A model generated the notes under the pieces. That model saw only the letters and a program-made list of their open reading frames with translations, made no database searches and had not been told where the DNA came from. Made by a program: the position numbers and the translations under genes. Shown here one piece after another: positions 1-8,862 of a stretch of DNA of 64,000 nt. The stretch's first letter is position 1; each line of letters opens with the position of its first letter. This DNA is from Streptomyces sp. L2 (lineage in GTDB: Bacteria; Actinomycetota; Actinomycetes; Streptomycetales; Streptomycetaceae), in the NCBI RefSeq assembly GCF_004124325.1, contig NZ_QBDT01000001.1, forward strand, positions 4,402,001 to 4,466,000, given 5' to 3'.

Positions 1-1193
1 ACATGGGCCACGGTGACCTCGGCGGAGCCGGCCGCGGCGGGGGAGTCGAGGGGGATCAGCCACTCCCCGCCGCCCGCGCCCTCGATCTCCAGCCGCAGGC
101 TCCGCCCCGGACGCCCCGCGGACACGAGGTGTGGGGCCGCCCCGGGCGCGGACAGTCCTGCCCGGCGCCGCTCGGCGAGCGCGGCCGGCAGCATGCGGGC
201 GGCCAGGTCGATCATCCGGTGCAGGTGCGCCGGCGCGGGCGCCTCGTAGGGATAGTCCACCGCCTCCGCGATGTCCTCCGCGTGCACCCAGCACTCGAAG
301 GCCCGGTCGACCATCGCGTCGTACAGCGGCAGCTCGAACTCGCCGTACGGCACCGTCAGTCCGCCGGCTCCGCTGCCGGTGAACGACACGGTCCGTACGA
401 GGCCGTGGCTCTGCTCCCGCCAGGGTGCCCGCACCGAGGCGGTCGGCGGGAAGCGGGACCCCTCCCAGAACGCCTCGGTCCGCGCGGCCGGTCCCGCCTT
501 CTCCGCCGCTCCGGCGACCTCCGTCAGCGGGTCGTCAAGTCCCAGCGCGACCGCGACCAGTCCGTCCACGGACAGCAGGTGGGCGATCACCCCGGCCACG
601 GTGGTACGGCGGCTCGTCGCGGCCCCGCCCTCGAACCACCGCAACCGCACCGGCGCGTGCCACTCCGCGTCCCCGAAGTCCTGCAGCAGCGCGTCCAGTC
701 GGGCGGTCTCGGCGTCGTACGGCGCCGCCCACTCGGGCACGGGGACGTGCGGCGGCCGGCGGTCCAGGCAGCTCTCCAGGACCCGGGCCCGCAGGGAGGG
801 GTCCAGATCGAGGCTCTCGGGCCCGCGCAGCAGGCCCACCGCCTCCCGCAGCCGCAGCGCCTCCTCCGCGCAGGCCCCGCAGTCGCCCAGGTGGTCCTCC
901 ACGGCCGCCGTCTCCGCCGCCGAGCAGGCGGCCAGCGCCCAGGCGCCCAGCAGCGATTTCAGGACATCGTGCGAGAGGTCGAGCGGCACGGGCACCAGGT
1001 CTCCCGGGTCGGGCAGCGGCAGCCCACCGTCCTCGACGGAGGCCCGGGGCGTGGGTATGCGGGGCGGCCGGGGCGGCTCGCCGCCACCGGGCACGTGCGG
1101 TACGCCGCCCGAAGCGCCCCCATTTCCCCCGATTTCGCCGATGTCACCCGTTTCCTCCGAGAAGTCCCGTTCGGCGCCCGTGTTCTCGCTCAC
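1..1193 (-). CDS. Zinc-finger anti-sigma factor with MDMPI-like domain (partial, runs off the left edge)
   Basis: Likely the anti-sigma factor of the ECF sigma gene just upstream. Its GTG start overlaps the sigma stop codon as GTGA (4 bases), so the two are translationally coupled. About 397 residues lie inside the window and no stop is reached. A ZAS-type zinc-binding motif H-x3-C-x2-C falls at about residues 101-108 after a Gly/Pro-rich N-terminus. The remainder resembles the mycothiol-dependent maleylpyruvate isomerase (MDMPI/DinB-like) fold, including the segment TVAGVIAHLLSVDG. Zinc-finger anti-sigma factors fused to MDMPI domains are known in actinomycetes; a redox or mycothiol signal for this one is only an inference. 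No transmembrane segment is seen in the part present. Confidence 0.8.
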   Translation of the reverse strand, partial: MSENTGAERDFSEETGDIGEIGGNGGASGGVPHVPGGGEPPRPPRIPTPRASVEDGGLPLPDPGDLVPVPLDLSHDVLKSLLGAWALAACSAAETAAVEDHLGDCGACAEEALRLREAVGLLRGPESLDLDPSLRARVLESCLDRRPPHVPVPEWAAPYDAETARLDALLQDFGDAEWHAPVRLRWFEGGAATSRRTTVAGVIAHLLSVDGLVAVALGLDDPLTEVAGAAEKAGPAARTEAFWEGSRFPPTASVRAPWREQSHGLVRTVSFTGSGAGGLTVPYGEFELPLYDAMVDRAFECWVHAEDIAEAVDYPYEAPAPAHLHRMIDLAARMLPAALAERRRAGLSAPGAAPHLVSAGRPGRSLRLEIEGAGGGEWLIPLDSPAAAGSAEVTVAH

Positions 1194-1759
1194 GCCGTAC
1201 CCCCGTACCCCGGCGGTGTCCCGGTGTCGTGGGCGGTGGACAGGAGTTGCAGGCCGAGGCGGAGCCGGCGGCGGGCCTCCTCCTCGGTGACGCCGAGGTC
1301 GGCGGCGGTCTGGCGGTAGTCGCGCCGCTGGACGTACGCCAGTTCCAACGCGGCCCGCAGCGGGGCCGGCATGGAGTGGACGATGTAGTCGGCGCGGGCG
1401 GCGACCGAAGCGCGGCGCACGGTGCTCTCCAGTTCCTCAGCGTCGGCGTGCCCCGGCGGCAGTGCGGCGGTCGCGGTGGCCCGCAGCCGCTGTACGGCGA
1501 GCCGGTGGGTCACCGCGGCCACCCAGGAGCGCAGCGGGCCGTGCTTGGGGTCGTAGGTGTCGGGGTGTTCCCAGACGTGCGCGAAGACCTCGCGGGTGAC
1601 GCCGTCGGCCGCCTGCTCGTCGTCGAGGACGCGGTGGGCGAGGCTGTGCACGAGCGAGGCGAACCGGTCGTACAGCTCGCCGAGGGCGGCCGCCTCGCCG
1701 CGCGCGAGCCGCTGCTGCATCTTGCGGTCCCAGCGGGGTGGTGCGTCCTTCGCCGGCAT
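1190..1759 (-). CDS. ECF-type RNA polymerase sigma factor
   Basis: A 189-residue sigma-70 family protein. Region 2 is at about residues 20-85 (ALGELYDRF, then REVFAHVWEHPDTYD). Region 4 is at about 130-180, with the helix-turn-helix DYRQTAADLGVTEEEARRRL. The ATG at 1759 is preferred over upstream in-frame starts because a strong ribosome site (GAGGGGAGGG) precedes it. The gene overlaps the zinc-finger anti-sigma gene by 4 bases, the usual sigma/anti-sigma arrangement. It is divergent from the STAS gene at 2100, so one regulatory neighbourhood is plausible. No ECF-type autoregulatory promoter could be recognised with confidence upstream. Confidence 0.9.
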   Translation of the reverse strand: MPAKDAPPRWDRKMQQRLARGEAAALGELYDRFASLVHSLAHRVLDDEQAADGVTREVFAHVWEHPDTYDPKHGPLRSWVAAVTHRLAVQRLRATATAALPPGHADAEELESTVRRASVAARADYIVHSMPAPLRAALELAYVQRRDYRQTAADLGVTEEEARRRLRLGLQLLSTAHDTGTPPGYGGTA

Positions 1760-2099
1760 GTGACCCTCCCCTCGTCCTGTCCAGCCTGTCGGCACCGTCA
1801 CCCCGAATGTAGTCGGCACGTCTGACAGTGCACGCCCCCATGTGTCAGTGTGCGCCCCCCGAAGCGCCGCAGGTGATAGTGCCCCCTCCACACAACCTTC
1901 ACACAACAGGTGCGAACTTGCTGTGCATCTCTGATCGAACAGGATCGGTAGTGACCGAAACAAGACCCATGTCGATCGTCAACGGTTTGTCCTCCGGGGT
2001 TTCAGGGAACGGCCGCTGGGCAGCCGCGCGAAAAGAAGCGTAGGAACTGCTTCCGTTTCCGGACGGTTCCGGTTCCCGAGATCCGGCGAGCGGAGGGGC
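1760..2099. other. Intergenic region between divergent sigma and STAS genes
   Basis: This 340-base gap should hold both divergent promoters. I see no convincing ORF, RNA gene or repeat in it. The only clear signals are the two ribosome sites next to the start codons. Confidence 0.4.
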
Positions 2100-2480
2100 A
2101 TGGCCGTGGCATTCAACGTGACCGGCGTCGACGGGGGCGAGTGGGCCGTGCTCCGGGTGTCGGGGGAACTGGACCTGATGACCTCGCCGGTGCTGCGCCA
2201 GCACGTGCACGACGTGGTCGCCGAGGGGCACCACCAACTCGTCGTGGACCTGTCCGACGTGTTCTTCTGCGACTCCAGCGGCGTCGGCGTGCTCATCGCC
2301 GCCCGCCGCCTCATCCGCTCCTGCCAGGGCCGGCTGCGGCTGATCCTGCCCGACCGGGGCGCGGACGACGGCTCGCACGTGAACCGGGTCCTCGGCGCGC
2401 TCGGCGTGCGTCGGCTGTTCGACGTCCACCCCGACATCGACTCCGCCACCGCCGACGAGATCGACCCCCTTTCGGCCTGA
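2100..2480 (+). CDS. STAS-domain anti-sigma factor antagonist
   Basis: A 126-residue single STAS domain protein of the SpoIIAA/RsbV/BldG type. These bind HATPase anti-sigma factors and are switched by phosphorylation of a conserved serine. The diagnostic segment FFCDSSGVGVLI is present around residue 60, with the candidate phospho-serine in DSSG. GGAGGGG precedes the ATG. A possible partner kinase of the HATPase type lies 8 kb away at 10356, but nothing in the sequence links the two. The gap to the convergent gene at 2680 holds no recognisable gene. Confidence 0.88.
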   Translation: MAVAFNVTGVDGGEWAVLRVSGELDLMTSPVLRQHVHDVVAEGHHQLVVDLSDVFFCDSSGVGVLIAARRLIRSCQGRLRLILPDRGADDGSHVNRVLGALGVRRLFDVHPDIDSATADEIDPLSA

Positions 2481-2679
2481 TCCGCCCTGGACGTCAGCTG
2501 ATCACCTCCACCCCGTCGCCGCGGCCCCGGCGGCGAGGTGGAGGCGTTCGTCACGGCCGGGGACCCGGTCCGGCTCGGCGGCCGGCTCGCCCTCGGAGCG
2601 GCCTACCCAGTCCACCTGGCCAGGGGCTCGCGTACAGCGCCTCCCGAAGGTGAGCCGGCCGGCCACGGGCCCCGTGGGC

Positions 2680-4638
2680 TCACCTCGTGAAGGTGAAGTA
2701 CTTCCAAGCGCCGTGCGTCGTGGAGTTCACGTAGTCGCCGGACGAGTTGTTGACGTACGACGAGCGGACCCGGAAGCGCCAGCCGACGTCCTGGCCGTGG
2801 TCGCCGTTGATGCGGACCTTCGAGACCCCGTTTGAACCGAGCCTGAAGTAGGCGGAGTTGCCCGCGTACCAGTGGCCCTTGTAGTACACCTCCAGCTCCA
2901 GCCTCTGCGACCGGCCGAAGTAGTACGCCATCTTCGTCGTGATCAGCGGGTCCTTGGTCTTGTGGAAGAAGTAGTACCGGTGGCCCCACGTGGATCGGGC
3001 CTTGTAGTGGCCGCTGACCGAGGTGGATACGCTGACCCGGGCGCCGGCGGTGCTGGAGACCGACGCCGGCTTGTAGCGGGAGTCGCCCGCGAACTTGGCG
3101 GTGACCTTGGTGTCCCGCTTCATGTCCAGGGTGACCGACAGGTCGCCGTGGGAGTTGACCTTCCCGGTCTTCACACGCTTCTTCGGCTTGTCGGATCCGT
3201 AGGGGTCGGCCCAGATCTCCACCGTACGGTTCTTGTACGTCTTGCCCAGGTGGGCCGTGAACCTCACGTCCTTCCCGTAGGAGTAGACCTTGCCGTTGTT
3301 GCTCACCGACAGCTTCACCTTGGCGCGGGAGACGTCGACGGAGTCGGCGGCCTTCGCGGAGGTGTGGGCGGCGTCGCCCCCATACGTCACCGTGTACCGG
3401 ACCTTGCCGCCGGCCGGCGGGGTGTCGGTGAAACTGAACGAGCCGCCACCGCCCAGGTGCTTGGTACCGAGGGACTTGCCCTTCGGGGACTCCATGTCGG
3501 TGCGGGTCACCTTCAGCGGGGTTCCCGCGGGCAGGGCCAGCCCGGAGGTGAGCTTGCCGGTGACCTTGAGGGACTTGGCGCGGGTGGCCTTCGCCGGCCC
3601 GTTGACCGTGAGGGTAGTGATGTACTTGCGGGGCTCGTCGACGCGGTGCAGGTCCATGGAGTCGCCGTAGCCGGTCTGCACGTAGAGCCGACTGCCGTCC
3701 GCGGACCAGCTCATCGCGTGCGCGCCGCCGCTCGGCATCCATTCGTGGGAGATGTTGCGGACGCTGGGCTTGCCGGGGCCGCCCGTGAAGACGTACGTGT
3801 CACCCATGTCGTCGGTGTCGAGGACGGTGGCCGCGACGGTGCCGTCCGGGGCGATGCTGACCGTCTCCGGCTGGTCCTTGACCGGGTAGGTGCGCACCTC
3901 GGTCAGGTCGGAGAGGCGGTATTCGGTGAGGGCGCGGTTGCCGGGGCCGGCGACGACGACGTTCTGCCCGTCGGGCGTGAGAGCCGCGTCCTGATAGAAG
4001 CCGCCCTTGTCAGCGCTGACCCGGATCGCCGGGGTGCCGGAGGACACGTCGTACACGATGATCGGGCCGGAGCTGATGCCCGCGTCCAGCGCGAGCAGCG
4101 TGCCCGGGTTGGCGGGATCCGCGTACAGCCTGGGCGGACTGGCGAAGTCGTGGTCCCCGGCCAGGTCCAGGGTGACCTTCGGGGCCTCGCCGGTCAGGTC
4201 GACCACACCGAGGCCCGAGTCCCACTGGTCGCCGTACCCGAACCAGATCCTGCCGTCGGCGTAGGCGAGGCGGGAGGGGGCGGTGCCGGCGCCGGTCGGG
4301 TACTCGGCGGTCTGCTTGAGATGCGCGGCGTCGAAGGCGACGATCTTGTCGGCGCCGGTGACCGCCGCGTACAGGGTGCTGCCGTCCGGGCTCAGCTCCA
4401 GGTCGCCGACCTGCGGCAGGCCGGTGAGGGTGGCGACCGTCCGGCCCGCGGCGTCGGTGACGACGATCTGGCCGTTGTAGCTGTCGGCCAGGAAGACGTG
4501 GGCGCCGTCCACCACGGTGTCGCCGGCGGCCCGCAGCGCGATCGGCCGGTCGACGTCGGCGTACGACGGCGCGGCGAGCGCCATCGAGCCGATGAGAGCG
4601 GCCAGTGCCGTGGCCGCGGGAATGCTGCGCATACGCAC
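2680..4638 (-). CDS. Secreted beta-propeller / Ig-like repeat protein
   Basis: About 652 residues with an N-terminal signal peptide (SIPAATALAALIGSMALAAP, then SYADV), so probably exported. Roughly residues 30-330 form YncE/YVTN-like propeller blades (LELSPDGSTLYAAVTG; LTPDGQNVVVAG). Residues 340-520 contain two bacterial Ig-like segments (LTVNGPAKATRAKSLKVTG; VRYTVTYGGDAAHTSAKA). The C-terminus is rich in Tyr, Ser and Lys. The GTG at 4638 was chosen because a G-rich ribosome site lies about 10 bases upstream; ATG 4632 is an alternative. The function is unknown; a cell-surface or extracellular binding role is an inference. Confidence 0.78.
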   Translation of the reverse strand: MRMRSIPAATALAALIGSMALAAPSYADVDRPIALRAAGDTVVDGAHVFLADSYNGQIVVTDAAGRTVATLTGLPQVGDLELSPDGSTLYAAVTGADKIVAFDAAHLKQTAEYPTGAGTAPSRLAYADGRIWFGYGDQWDSGLGVVDLTGEAPKVTLDLAGDHDFASPPRLYADPANPGTLLALDAGISSGPIIVYDVSSGTPAIRVSADKGGFYQDAALTPDGQNVVVAGPGNRALTEYRLSDLTEVRTYPVKDQPETVSIAPDGTVAATVLDTDDMGDTYVFTGGPGKPSVRNISHEWMPSGGAHAMSWSADGSRLYVQTGYGDSMDLHRVDEPRKYITTLTVNGPAKATRAKSLKVTGKLTSGLALPAGTPLKVTRTDMESPKGKSLGTKHLGGGGSFSFTDTPPAGGKVRYTVTYGGDAAHTSAKAADSVDVSRAKVKLSVSNNGKVYSYGKDVRFTAHLGKTYKNRTVEIWADPYGSDKPKKRVKTGKVNSHGDLSVTLDMKRDTKVTAKFAGDSRYKPASVSSTAGARVSVSTSVSGHYKARSTWGHRYYFFHKTKDPLITTKMAYYFGRSQRLELEVYYKGHWYAGNSAYFRLGSNGVSKVRINGDHGQDVGWRFRVRSSYVNNSSGDYVNSTTHGAWKYFTFTR

Positions 4639-4864
4639 GCTGATTCGAACCCCCCGGAACGAATGAAACGAAATGAAACGAAAGGCAAAAGGAAATGCGG
4701 GAGCCACCGGGCACGGCATCGTGGGACCACCTGTGCAGGATTGGTGAACCTCGTGTGCCCCGTGTGGCGAGTGCACACAGCGTAGGTCATGTCACTGACA
4801 ACAGGGTCATGACTTTCGCGTGCACCGGCGTGGGCCGGCGGTCGGCATCAGCGGCCGTGCCGCG

Positions 4865-6367
4865 TCACTGGCCTGAAAGCAGTTCCCTGAGGCGGTACTT
4901 GAGGACCTTGCGCAGGGTGTCGTTGCGGGGGAGTTCAGGCAGGACTTCGACGCGTTCGGGGAGCTTGTGTACCGAAAGGCCCAGCGAGCGCAGGTGGGCG
5001 ACGATGCCCGGGAGCGTCAACTCCGCGGTGCCCGGACGCTGTTCCACCACCGCGCAGACCAGTTCCCCGCGTTCGGCGTCCGGCAGGCCGATCACCGCCG
5101 CGTCGGCCACCGACGGGTGCGTGGCGAGGAGGTCCTCGATCTCCTTCGCCGAGATGTTCTCGCCCTTGCGGATGATCACGTCCTTGCGGCGCCCGGTGAG
5201 CACCAGGTGCCCCGAGGCGGTCAGGTGGCCCAGGTCGCCGGTGCGCAGGAAGCCCTGCTCGTCGAAGGCGGCCGCCGACTGGCCGGGGTCGAGGTAGCCC
5301 CGGCAGACGGCCTCCCCCCGCAGCCGGACCTCGCCGTCGACGATCCGTATCTCCATGCCCTCGGGGGGCCGGCCCTCGGTGGCCGCCAGGTTCGCGGGGG
5401 TGTCCTCCGGGTCGCCCATGGTGATCATCGGGACCTCGGTCATGCCGTAGCCGTGGGTGAGCTGGACGCCCATCTCGCGGACGACAGCGTGGTACAGCTC
5501 GGGCGGCTTGGGGGCGCCGCCGCCGGCCAGCAGCCGTAGCGTCGGGACGACCTTGGCGCCCGGCTGCTTGCGCTGCTCGGTGAGGAACATCGAGTAGAAC
5601 GCCGTGGAGCCGCCGGCCACCGTCACGCCGTGCCGCCGGTAGCCGTCGAGCGCGCCGGGCAGGGCGAAGTGCTCGAACAGGGCGGCCGGGAAGCCGTAGA
5701 GGAGCAGCATCACCGTGTAGTCGAGGCCGCCTATGTGGGCGTACGGGAACGCGATCGAGCCCACGTCGTCGGCCGTCAGGCGCAGCGCGTGCGCGAGGCA
5801 GGAGCCGCCCGCGATCAGTGAACGGTCGGTGTGCAGGACGCCCTTGGGGTCGGATGTGGTGCCCGAGGTCCAGTAGATCCAGCGGACCGGGGTGCCGTCG
5901 GCGGGCGGGGCGGGCAGGACGGCGGGGTCGCCGTCCGGGAGGTCGTCGTACGCCTCGAACACCCCGCGCGCGCCGAGCCGGCGGGCCATCTCCGTGTGGT
6001 CGTGGCCGCGCCAGACGCCCGGTACGGCGAAGTACTCCGCCTTGGCCTCGCGCAGCGCGAAGCCGACCTCGCGGTCCCGGTAGAAGGGGATGACGGGGGA
6101 CTGTACGGCGCCCAGGCGGGCCAGCGCGAAGGACAGCAGGACCGTCTCGACGCGGGTGGGCAGCTGCCAGGCGACGACCGTGCCGGGGCGCACGCCCATG
6201 CCGTACAGGCCGGCCGCGACCCGCTCGGACCGGTCGCGCAGCTCCCCGAAGGTGAGCGTGCGGTCGTCCTGGAGGAGGACCGGGCGGTCGGGGGTGAGGC
6301 GGGCGCGGCGGGCGACCAGGTCCCACAGGGTGGGTGCGGAACCCAGGGAGTGCGGGGTCTCGTTCAC
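4865..6367 (-). CDS. AMP-forming acyl-CoA ligase
   Basis: Activates a carboxylic acid to its CoA thioester via an acyl-adenylate. The 500-residue length and motifs fit the ANL family: P-loop YWTSGTTSDPKGVLHTD (about 165-180), HGYGMTE, the RTGDLG hinge region, and the C-terminal catalytic Lys in LRKVLKYRLREL. The GTG at 6367 has a good ribosome site (AGGGGG, 5 bases away). An in-frame ATG at 6421 directly abuts the operator and would need a leaderless transcript. The gene is divergent from the amidohydrolase-ACAD operon and shares its TGAC-N5-GTCA operator. The short form resembles cyclohexanecarboxylate-type ligases more than long-chain FadD enzymes; the true substrate is unknown. Confidence 0.88.
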   Translation of the reverse strand: MNETPHSLGSAPTLWDLVARRARLTPDRPVLLQDDRTLTFGELRDRSERVAAGLYGMGVRPGTVVAWQLPTRVETVLLSFALARLGAVQSPVIPFYRDREVGFALREAKAEYFAVPGVWRGHDHTEMARRLGARGVFEAYDDLPDGDPAVLPAPPADGTPVRWIYWTSGTTSDPKGVLHTDRSLIAGGSCLAHALRLTADDVGSIAFPYAHIGGLDYTVMLLLYGFPAALFEHFALPGALDGYRRHGVTVAGGSTAFYSMFLTEQRKQPGAKVVPTLRLLAGGGAPKPPELYHAVVREMGVQLTHGYGMTEVPMITMGDPEDTPANLAATEGRPPEGMEIRIVDGEVRLRGEAVCRGYLDPGQSAAAFDEQGFLRTGDLGHLTASGHLVLTGRRKDVIIRKGENISAKEIEDLLATHPSVADAAVIGLPDAERGELVCAVVEQRPGTAELTLPGIVAHLRSLGLSVHKLPERVEVLPELPRNDTLRKVLKYRLRELLSGQ

Positions 6368-6427
6368 GGGTGCCCCCTGCGTGGCTGACGACTGCTTGGC
6401 TGACGACTCGTCAGGTGCCATGCTATC

Positions 6428-6440
6428 TGACGGACCATCA
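6428..6440. promoter_or_regulatory. Operator 1 of the TGAC-N5-GTCA family
   Basis: Core TGACGGACCATCA inside the longer near-palindrome ATCTGACGGACCATCAGAT (6425-6443). It lies between the divergent ligase and amidohydrolase genes and is one of 13 related sites in the window. The binding protein is inferred, not shown. Confidence 0.75.
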
Positions 6441-6505
6441 GATGAGCAGGGTCCGGTCGCCACCCGAACCGGACACCTGCCGCGCCTGTCCGGCGGAGGG
6501 GACCC

Positions 6506-7726
6506 ATGGCTACCGAACTGCCCCGCATCATCAGCGTCGACGATCACGTCATCGAGCCCGCCCACCTCTTCGACACCTGGCTGCCGGCCCGGTACCGGGA
6601 CCGCGGGCCCCGCCCGCTGACCGCCGGGATCGGCGAACTCGCCTACGTCGGCGGGAAGTACCAGATCACCATGGACCCGGACGGCCCGCCGACGGACTGG
6701 TGGCTCTACGAGGACCTCAGGTTCCCGTACAAGCGCAACATCGCCGCCGTCGGCTTCGACCGGGACGAGATGACCCTGGAGGGCATCACCCGCGACCAGA
6801 TGCGGCCCGGCTGCTGGGACCCCGCCGAGCGGCTCAAGGACATGGACCTCAACCACGTCGAGGCCAGCCTCTGCTTCCCCACCTTCCCGCGCTTCTGCGG
6901 CCAGACCTTCGCCGAGGCCCACGACAAGGAGGTCGCGCTCGCCTGCGTGCGCGCCTACAACGACTGGATGGTCGAGGAGTGGTGCGGCGACAGCGGCGGC
7001 CGGCTGATCCCGCTCTGCCTCATCCCGCTCTGGGACGTGGACCTGGCCGTCGCCGAGATCCGGCGCAACGCCGCGCGCGGGGTACGGGCGGTCACCTTCT
7101 CCGAGATCCCCACCCACCTCGGGCTGCCGTCCATCCACTCCGGGTACTGGGACCCGTTCTTCGCGGCCTGCGAGGAGACCGGAACCGTCGTCAACATGCA
7201 CATCGGCAGCAGCTCGCAGATGCCCGCCGCCTCCCCGGACGCCCCGCCCGCCGTCCAGGCCTCGCTGAGCTTCAACAACGCCATGGCCTCCATGATGGAC
7301 TTCCTGTTCAGCGGCGTCCTGGTGAAGTTCCCGGCGCTCAAGCTCGCCTACTCCGAAGGCCAGATGGGCTGGATCCCGTACGCGCTGGAACGCGCCGACG
7401 ACGTCTGGCGGGAACACCGCGCCTGGGGCGGCGTCCGGGACCTGATCCCGGAACCGCCGTCGACGTACTACTACCGGCAGATCTTCTGCTGCTTCTTCCG
7501 CGACAAACACGGCGTCGCCTCGCTCGACGTCGTCGGCCGGGACAACGCCACCTTCGAGACCGACTACCCGCACGTCGACTCGACCTTCCCGCACACCAAG
7601 GACGTCGCCCTCGACCACGTGAAGGGCCTCGACGACGAGACGGTCCACAAGCTCATGCGGGGCAACGCCATCCGCATGCTGGACCTGGATCTCGACCGGG
7701 ACCTCGACCGGGGCCTCGACACCTGA
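6506..7726 (+). CDS. Amidohydrolase-2 family metal-dependent hydrolase (ACMSD-like TIM barrel), paralog 1
   Basis: 406 residues of the COG2159 amidohydrolase-2 type, which includes ACMSD-like decarboxylases and C-C or C-N hydrolases. Candidate metal or catalytic residues are H14 (SVDDHVIEP), H232 (NMHIGSSS) and D353 with H356 (ETDYPH). The ribosome site GGAGGGG precedes the ATG. The stop overlaps the ATG of the next ACAD (TGATG), so it heads a three-gene operon behind operator 1. A strikingly similar paralog lies at 45344. The C-terminus is an unusual run of Leu-Asp pairs (LDLDLDRDLDRGLD). The substrate is probably a CoA ester or ring-fission product from the surrounding beta-oxidation-type enzymes, but this is inferred. 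Confidence 0.82.
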   Translation: MATELPRIISVDDHVIEPAHLFDTWLPARYRDRGPRPLTAGIGELAYVGGKYQITMDPDGPPTDWWLYEDLRFPYKRNIAAVGFDRDEMTLEGITRDQMRPGCWDPAERLKDMDLNHVEASLCFPTFPRFCGQTFAEAHDKEVALACVRAYNDWMVEEWCGDSGGRLIPLCLIPLWDVDLAVAEIRRNAARGVRAVTFSEIPTHLGLPSIHSGYWDPFFAACEETGTVVNMHIGSSSQMPAASPDAPPAVQASLSFNNAMASMMDFLFSGVLVKFPALKLAYSEGQMGWIPYALERADDVWREHRAWGGVRDLIPEPPSTYYYRQIFCCFFRDKHGVASLDVVGRDNATFETDYPHVDSTFPHTKDVALDHVKGLDDETVHKLMRGNAIRMLDLDLDRDLDRGLDT

Positions 7727-8859
7727 TGGACCTCTCGTACACGCCGGCGGAAGAGGAGTTCCGGGCCCGGCTCGCCAAGTGGCTCGGCACGACGCTGCCC
7801 ACCCTGCCGCCGAAGCCGTCTCCCGACGACTGGCCCGCGCGCAGGGCGTACGACACCGGCTGGCAGCGCATGCTGTACGACGCCGGGTACGGCGAGGTCC
7901 ACTGGGACGCCTCCCCGACCCTGCGCCTCATCTTCCTGGAGGAGACCGAGAAGGCCGGCGCGCCCTACGTGGGCGCCAACTTCGTCGGCCTGCTGCACGC
8001 CGGACCCACCATCGCCGCCGAGGGCACCCCCGGCCAGCGGGAGCGCTGGCTGGGCCCGATCCTGCGCGGGGACGAGGTGTGGTGCCAGGGGTTCAGCGAA
8101 CCCGGCGCCGGCTCCGACCTGGCCGCGCTGCGCACGCGCGCGTGGCGCGACGGCGACCACTACGTGGTCAGCGGGTCCAAGATCTGGACCTCGCACGCCG
8201 AGGTCGCCGACTGGTGCGAACTGCTGGTCCGCACCGACCCCGACGCCCCCAAGCACCGGGGCATCACCTGGCTCGCGATGCCCATGGACGCCGACGGCAT
8301 CACCGTACGGCCCCTGCGCACGCTCGCCGGGTCCGCCGAGTTCGCCGAGGTGTTCCTGGACGAGGTGCGGGTGCCGGTCGCCAACCGGGTCGGCGCGGAG
8401 AACGACGGCTGGCGCGTCACCATGGTGACGCTGTCGTTCGAACGCGGCACCGCCTTCGTCGGCGAGGTCGTCGCCTGCCGCCGGGTGCTGGCCGAACTCG
8501 CCCGCACGGCACGCGACAACGGCCGCTGGGACGACCCCGGGCTGCGCCGCCGGCTCGGCCGCCTCAACGCCGAGTTCCGGGCGCTGTGGCGGCTCACCCA
8601 GTGGAACGTGAGCGAGGCCGAGGCGAGCGGCTCGGTGCCCGGAGTCGGCGGTTCGGTCTTCAAACTGAGGTACTCGCACGCCCGCCAGGAGCTGTACGAC
8701 ACCGCCGCCGACGTCCTCGGCACCGGCTGCCTGGACCTGGACCGCCCCTGGGTCGCCGACCGGCTCTCCTCGCTGTCGTACACCATCGCCGCGGGCACCT
8801 CGCAGATCCAGCGCAACATCGTCGCCGAGCGCATCCTCGGCCTGCCCAAGGGGCGGTGA
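7726..8859 (+). CDS. Acyl-CoA dehydrogenase, catalytic-type subunit
   Basis: 377-residue FAD-dependent acyl-CoA dehydrogenase that should introduce an alpha,beta double bond into an acyl-CoA. Family motifs are WCQGFSEPGAGSDLAAL (FAD/substrate loop) and AGTSQIQRNIVAERILGLP (C-terminal helix). The common catalytic Glu of the YEGTSQ motif is replaced (AAGTSQ), but a Glu is present in LSFERGT, the position used by isovaleryl-CoA dehydrogenase-like enzymes. It starts inside the stop codon of the amidohydrolase. The next gene, only 3 bases downstream, is a second smaller ACAD, suggesting an alpha2beta2 heterotetramer like the mycobacterial ChsE sterol side-chain dehydrogenases. Confidence 0.88.
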   Translation: MDLSYTPAEEEFRARLAKWLGTTLPTLPPKPSPDDWPARRAYDTGWQRMLYDAGYGEVHWDASPTLRLIFLEETEKAGAPYVGANFVGLLHAGPTIAAEGTPGQRERWLGPILRGDEVWCQGFSEPGAGSDLAALRTRAWRDGDHYVVSGSKIWTSHAEVADWCELLVRTDPDAPKHRGITWLAMPMDADGITVRPLRTLAGSAEFAEVFLDEVRVPVANRVGAENDGWRVTMVTLSFERGTAFVGEVVACRRVLAELARTARDNGRWDDPGLRRRLGRLNAEFRALWRLTQWNVSEAEASGSVPGVGGSVFKLRYSHARQELYDTAADVLGTGCLDLDRPWVADRLSSLSYTIAAGTSQIQRNIVAERILGLPKGR

Positions 8860-8862
8860 CCC

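Noticed and set aside
2872..4785. Long plus-strand ORF opposite the beta-propeller gene
   Set aside because: It is the complementary-strand shadow of a gene with a signal peptide and recognisable repeats; its own sequence has no domain.
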